Positions 61,200 to 64,000 of a stretch of 64,000 nucleotides of DNA are shown here, one piece after another. Location: positions 3,348,001-3,412,000 of the forward strand of contig FSRV01000001.1 in assembly GCA_900142905.1 (NCBI GenBank), given 5' to 3'. Numbering within the stretch: position 1 is the stretch's first letter; the number at the start of each line of letters is the position of its first letter. The notes beneath the pieces were generated by a model that searched no databases, had not been told where the DNA came from, and saw only the letters and a program-made list of their open reading frames with translations. This DNA comes from Burkholderia sp. GAS332. GTDB lineage: Bacteria > Pseudomonadota > Gammaproteobacteria > Burkholderiales > Burkholderiaceae. A program made the position numbers and the translations under genes.

Positions 61200-62974
61200 A
61201 CGGACACCTCCTGTTTTACTCGCGCATTGTTCGCGGCCGCTTTGAACGGGTCAAGACCAGTCCGACGCAATGTTTCAATGAAACGTTCGTATTTCCCTTG
61301 GTCGCGGTATTCGCGCAGTTCGCGGTACGTTCTGAGCATGGCCTCGAATACATCGGGCACCTCAGCAGCAGAGAACGATGGACCGATGACTTTTCCGGGT
61401 TGCGCGGCGCCACTCGCGGCGCTCCCATCGGCCCCTCCCAGCGTAATCTGGTAACACTCCGCCCCATCCTTGTCGACGCCCAGCACGCCAATGTGCCCAC
61501 TATGGTGATGACCGCATGAGTTGATGCAGCCGCTAATATGGACATCGATATCACCAATGTCGTCGAGTTCGTCAATGTCCTGATAGCGTTCAGCAAGTGC
61601 CTGAGCGATTGGAATTGAACGCGCATTGGCGAGCGCACAAAAATCCCCTCCGGGACACGCGATGATATCTGTCAACAATCCAACGTTCGTGCTGGCCAGA
61701 CCCAGCTGACGAGCGCCCTCCCACAAGGCAAAAAGCTTGTCCGCAGACACCCATGGAAGGACGACATTTTGAGTATGCGTCACGCGTGCCTCGCCCGCTG
61801 AGAAGCGGTCCGCCAGGTCGGCAAGCCTATCCAACTGCCCGGCGGTTGCATCTCCGGGTGCTTGTCGAAGACGCTTGAATGACAGCGTGACGATACGCAG
61901 TGCCGGGTCCTTATGGAGCGCCACGTTCCGCTGCATCCATCGCATGAAAATCGGATTATCCGTTGGCGCATCGTTCCTCGCAGCGTGCGTTGACTCGCAA
62001 CGGGTCAGCGCTGGCCGCACGAACGAGGCGCTCACGCGGGCAAGTTCCTCCGGCGCAATCGTATGCGGGCCGCCATCGTGCTCGACGATTTCTCGAAACT
62101 CGTCCTCAACATCGTCGATGTAGCGCTGCCCCTCGGCCTTAACCAGAATCTTGATGCGCGCCTTGTACTTGTTGTCGCGTCTTCCGTAGCGGTTGTACAC
62201 GCGCACGACCGCTTCAATGTAGTTCATGATCTGGTTCCAGGGCAAAAACTCGCGAAGCACAGCGCCGACCATTGGCGTACGCCCCATGCCTCCGCCGACC
62301 GTTACTCGAAAACCCAGTTCGCCCAGTTCATTGCGCAAGAGCCGCAGGCCGACATCATGCCAGTCAGTTGCGGCGCGGTCCTCTGCAGCGCCTGTCACCG
62401 CAATCTTGAATTTACGTGGAAGGAATGCGAACTCGGGGTGCAGGGTCGTCCATTGCCGCATGAGTTCGGCGAAAGGCCGTGGGTCGGCAATCTCGTCAGG
62501 GGCGACCCCTGCCCGCTCGTCGCAAGAGATGTTGCGGATGCAGTTACCGCTGGTTTGAATGCCATGCATGTCGACGGACGCCAGAAGGTCCATCACATCA
62601 GCGGCCCGGCTCAAGGGAATCCAGTTGAACTGCACGTTGGTTCGTGTGGTGAAGTGCGCTGAATGTGTCGGTAGATGGGTCGTACCCAGCCGGCCTTGAG
62701 CGTCAGCGGCCTTTAGATAGACCTCCGGCTCCGGTGCGTCGAACTCTCGAGCGATGCGGGCCAGGACGCGGAGCTGGTCGCTCGACAATTCGCCATATGG
62801 CACTGCGACGCGCAACATGGGCGCGTGGCGCTGTACATACCAGCCGTTCTGCAGGCGCAGCGGACGAAAGTCGTCTTCACTCAACCGGCCGCTTTCCCAG
62901 CGTTCCAGCTGGTCCCGAAACTGCGCCGCGCGGCTCTTGACAAAGGCTTTGTCGAATTCGTTGTACTGATACAT
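61196..62974 (-). CDS. cysI: Assimilatory sulfite reductase, hemoprotein (CysI-type)
   Basis: A 592-residue siroheme/[4Fe-4S] nitrite/sulfite reductase. The cluster cysteines are Cys440 and Cys446 (ACPGGDFC) and Cys483 and Cys487 (SGCINSCGHH). TVGGGMGRTPMVG and RTNVQFNWIPL are other family sites. The length and one-protein layout without CysJ fit a ferredoxin-linked or separate-reductase type. It reduces sulfite to sulfide, the expected end of the monooxygenase and desulfinase reactions encoded in this window. It overlaps the DUF934 gene and is divergent from a MocR regulator. A sulfite source in the window makes sulfite its more likely substrate than nitrite. Confidence 0.93.
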   Translation of the reverse strand: MYQYNEFDKAFVKSRAAQFRDQLERWESGRLSEDDFRPLRLQNGWYVQRHAPMLRVAVPYGELSSDQLRVLARIAREFDAPEPEVYLKAADAQGRLGTTHLPTHSAHFTTRTNVQFNWIPLSRAADVMDLLASVDMHGIQTSGNCIRNISCDERAGVAPDEIADPRPFAELMRQWTTLHPEFAFLPRKFKIAVTGAAEDRAATDWHDVGLRLLRNELGELGFRVTVGGGMGRTPMVGAVLREFLPWNQIMNYIEAVVRVYNRYGRRDNKYKARIKILVKAEGQRYIDDVEDEFREIVEHDGGPHTIAPEELARVSASFVRPALTRCESTHAARNDAPTDNPIFMRWMQRNVALHKDPALRIVTLSFKRLRQAPGDATAGQLDRLADLADRFSAGEARVTHTQNVVLPWVSADKLFALWEGARQLGLASTNVGLLTDIIACPGGDFCALANARSIPIAQALAERYQDIDELDDIGDIDVHISGCINSCGHHHSGHIGVLGVDKDGAECYQITLGGADGSAASGAAQPGKVIGPSFSAAEVPDVFEAMLRTYRELREYRDQGKYERFIETLRRTGLDPFKAAANNARVKQEVSV

Positions 62975-63297
62975 GAGTAGGGAGCGTCTCGCGTCGCGGC
63001 ATTACGCGACGTCATTGAAGGCAAGGGAGGTTGGAGGCAACCCTCCGAAAGGCGTCAGCGGCTACGATAAGCGCCTCGCCCTCCGGCGAAAAGAAGCAGA
63101 TGTCGCTGATGTTTGCGTAGCAGACGAGTTGGGTTGGTAGCGCCCACTCAATCGCTGCTGACCCCACCGCAGTCGTCGCTGGCTCATCGACGGAACCTGT
63201 AGTATTGCGTCAGAATTTTTCGGCAGGCACACCGGGAATCACGCGAGAAAGCTCGCGCTGCGAGTTCGGTCACCGAAAAACACGGCAAAGGCAATCA
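62975..63297. other. Divergent control region between cysI and the MocR gene
   Basis: No gene is supported. It contains a 6-bp perfect stem with an AAAG loop (63242-63257, CGCGAG and CTCGCG) in the leader of the MocR gene. Promoters for both directions must lie here, but I see no clear hexamer pair. Confidence 0.5.
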
Positions 63298-64000
63298 ATG
63301 AATCGCTACGAGACCATTGCGAAGAATCTGGCAACGCAAATTCGGGAAGGCTTTCTTCCCGCCGGAACCAGGCTTCCGTCGCTTCGCCACCTGATCGCGC
63401 AGTACGGCGTGAGCCAGTCGACGGTATTTCGCGCCTACTCGCTCCTTGAGCAGTGGGGTCTCGTGCGCGCCGAGGAGCGTGCCGGGTATTTCGTCACTGA
63501 GGGCGCCGCGGTGAACGAGATGGTTCGGGCAGAAGGACTTGCAACGGAACCAAGAAAGGTAGACATCAGCGACCTGGTGTTCTCCGTGCTCGAATCAGCC
63601 CGGCATCCAGACATTGTGCCGTTGGGTTCAGCGTTTCCCTCGCCACAGCTCTTTCCCACTGCGCGGCTTCTGAAGTCACTGGTGTCCGGCACGCGGTCGC
63701 TCACCCCATGGAACACGGTGGAAGACTTGCCGCCCGGTAACGACCATCTCCGCCAGCAAATCAGTCTTCGGTACGTTGGAACGGGCATGTCCGTGTCGCC
63801 GAACGATATTCTCGTGACAAACGGCGCCCTCGAAGCGTTGAATCTATGTTTGATGGCCGTCACCCGGCCTGGAGACCTCGTAGCAGTGGAGTCCCCGGGT
63901 TTCTACGCCGCCTTGCAAGCTATTGAGCGGCTCGACCTTCGAGCCGTAGAGATACCTGTCGACCCGGTGTCCGGTCTTGACCTCGAAGCGTTAAAAAGTG
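63298..64000 (+). CDS. MocR-type (GntR/aminotransferase) regulator, 3' end outside window
   Basis: The first 234 codons of a regulator with an N-terminal GntR helix-turn-helix (MNRYETIAKNLATQIREGFL, LIAQYGVSQSTVFRAYSLLE) at about residues 1-70 and an aminotransferase-like domain from about 90 (PLGSAFPSPQLFPTARLL, then ILVTNGALEALNLCL). The PLP lysine would lie beyond the window. MocR proteins respond to PLP adducts of amino compounds. Its divergence from cysI suggests that it controls sulfite reduction, perhaps in response to an amino acid such as a sulfur amino acid. That is inference. Confidence 0.9.
   Translation, partial: MNRYETIAKNLATQIREGFLPAGTRLPSLRHLIAQYGVSQSTVFRAYSLLEQWGLVRAEERAGYFVTEGAAVNEMVRAEGLATEPRKVDISDLVFSVLESARHPDIVPLGSAFPSPQLFPTARLLKSLVSGTRSLTPWNTVEDLPPGNDHLRQQISLRYVGTGMSVSPNDILVTNGALEALNLCLMAVTRPGDLVAVESPGFYAALQAIERLDLRAVEIPVDPVSGLDLEALKS

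Overview
The window looks like part of a replicon from a Burkholderia-type betaproteobacterium, most plausibly Paraburkholderia. The basis is high GC, two classic betaproteobacterial trimeric porins, a second groES-groEL pair whose GroEL lacks the GGM tail, and many transporters and regulators typical of an accessory chromosome. I saw no rRNA, tRNA, CRISPR array, transposase, phage gene or replication origin. The assignment rests on pattern recognition, not on a search.

The dominant theme is acquisition of sulfur from organic compounds. Region 1 (1-11.0 kb) has an operon of an SfnG-like flavin monooxygenase (cut by the window edge), a cytosolic DszB-like sulfinate desulfinase candidate, a dipeptide-type binding protein and an aldo/keto reductase. 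It converges on a complete Dpp/Gsi-type ABC importer whose double ATPase is split by an in-frame amber codon, with a decayed third binding protein beyond it. Region 2 (11.3-24.3 kb) is a mixed accessory block: a porin, two epoxide-hydrolase-like enzymes, an NmrA-type protein and a TetR regulator lying between inverted copies of a 76-bp repeat, then MFS/LysR and MFS/STAND-ATPase regulator pairs and small or broken genes. Region 3 (24.3-45 kb) holds an SfnB/DszC-like oxidoreductase with a DUF3088 protein, groES-groEL, an RcnB-like protein, an SDR with a CmcJ-type oxygenase, two DszA-like monooxygenases, a PHP-type protein with a DASS anion permease, two GntR/UTRA regulators, an operon coding for an AprA-like flavoprotein, a two-cluster ferredoxin, a HEAT-repeat protein and a DUF971 protein, and an orphan SsuA-like binding protein. 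Related CATA-N4-TAT(G) sequences precede three of these units and suggest common sulfur control.

Region 4 (45.1-50.0 kb) is a family 2A encapsulin operon: rhodanese, serine acetyltransferase, XRE regulator, shell protein and cysteine desulfurase cargo with a long disordered N-terminus. Region 5 (50.2-58.4 kb) has a small unknown gene, a second porin, and a catabolic operon (HpcH/HpaI aldolase, LigI-like amidohydrolase, an unknown protein, an AAHS-type transporter and a seven-repeat EPTP propeller). Its divergent LysR gene is preceded by two identical inverted-repeat boxes. Region 6 (58.4-64 kb) has a patatin-like lipase, a bacterial ionotropic-glutamate-receptor-like channel protein, a sulfite reductase with its DUF934 partner, and a MocR regulator cut by the window end.

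A coherent reading is that the monooxygenases oxidise imported sulfones or sulfonates, a DszB-like enzyme or the monooxygenases release sulfite, CysI reduces it to sulfide, and the CysE/encapsulin/desulfurase/rhodanese operon makes and handles cysteine-derived sulfur. No flavin reductase, SsuBC transporter or O-acetylserine sulfhydrylase lies in the window, so those steps must be supplied elsewhere.
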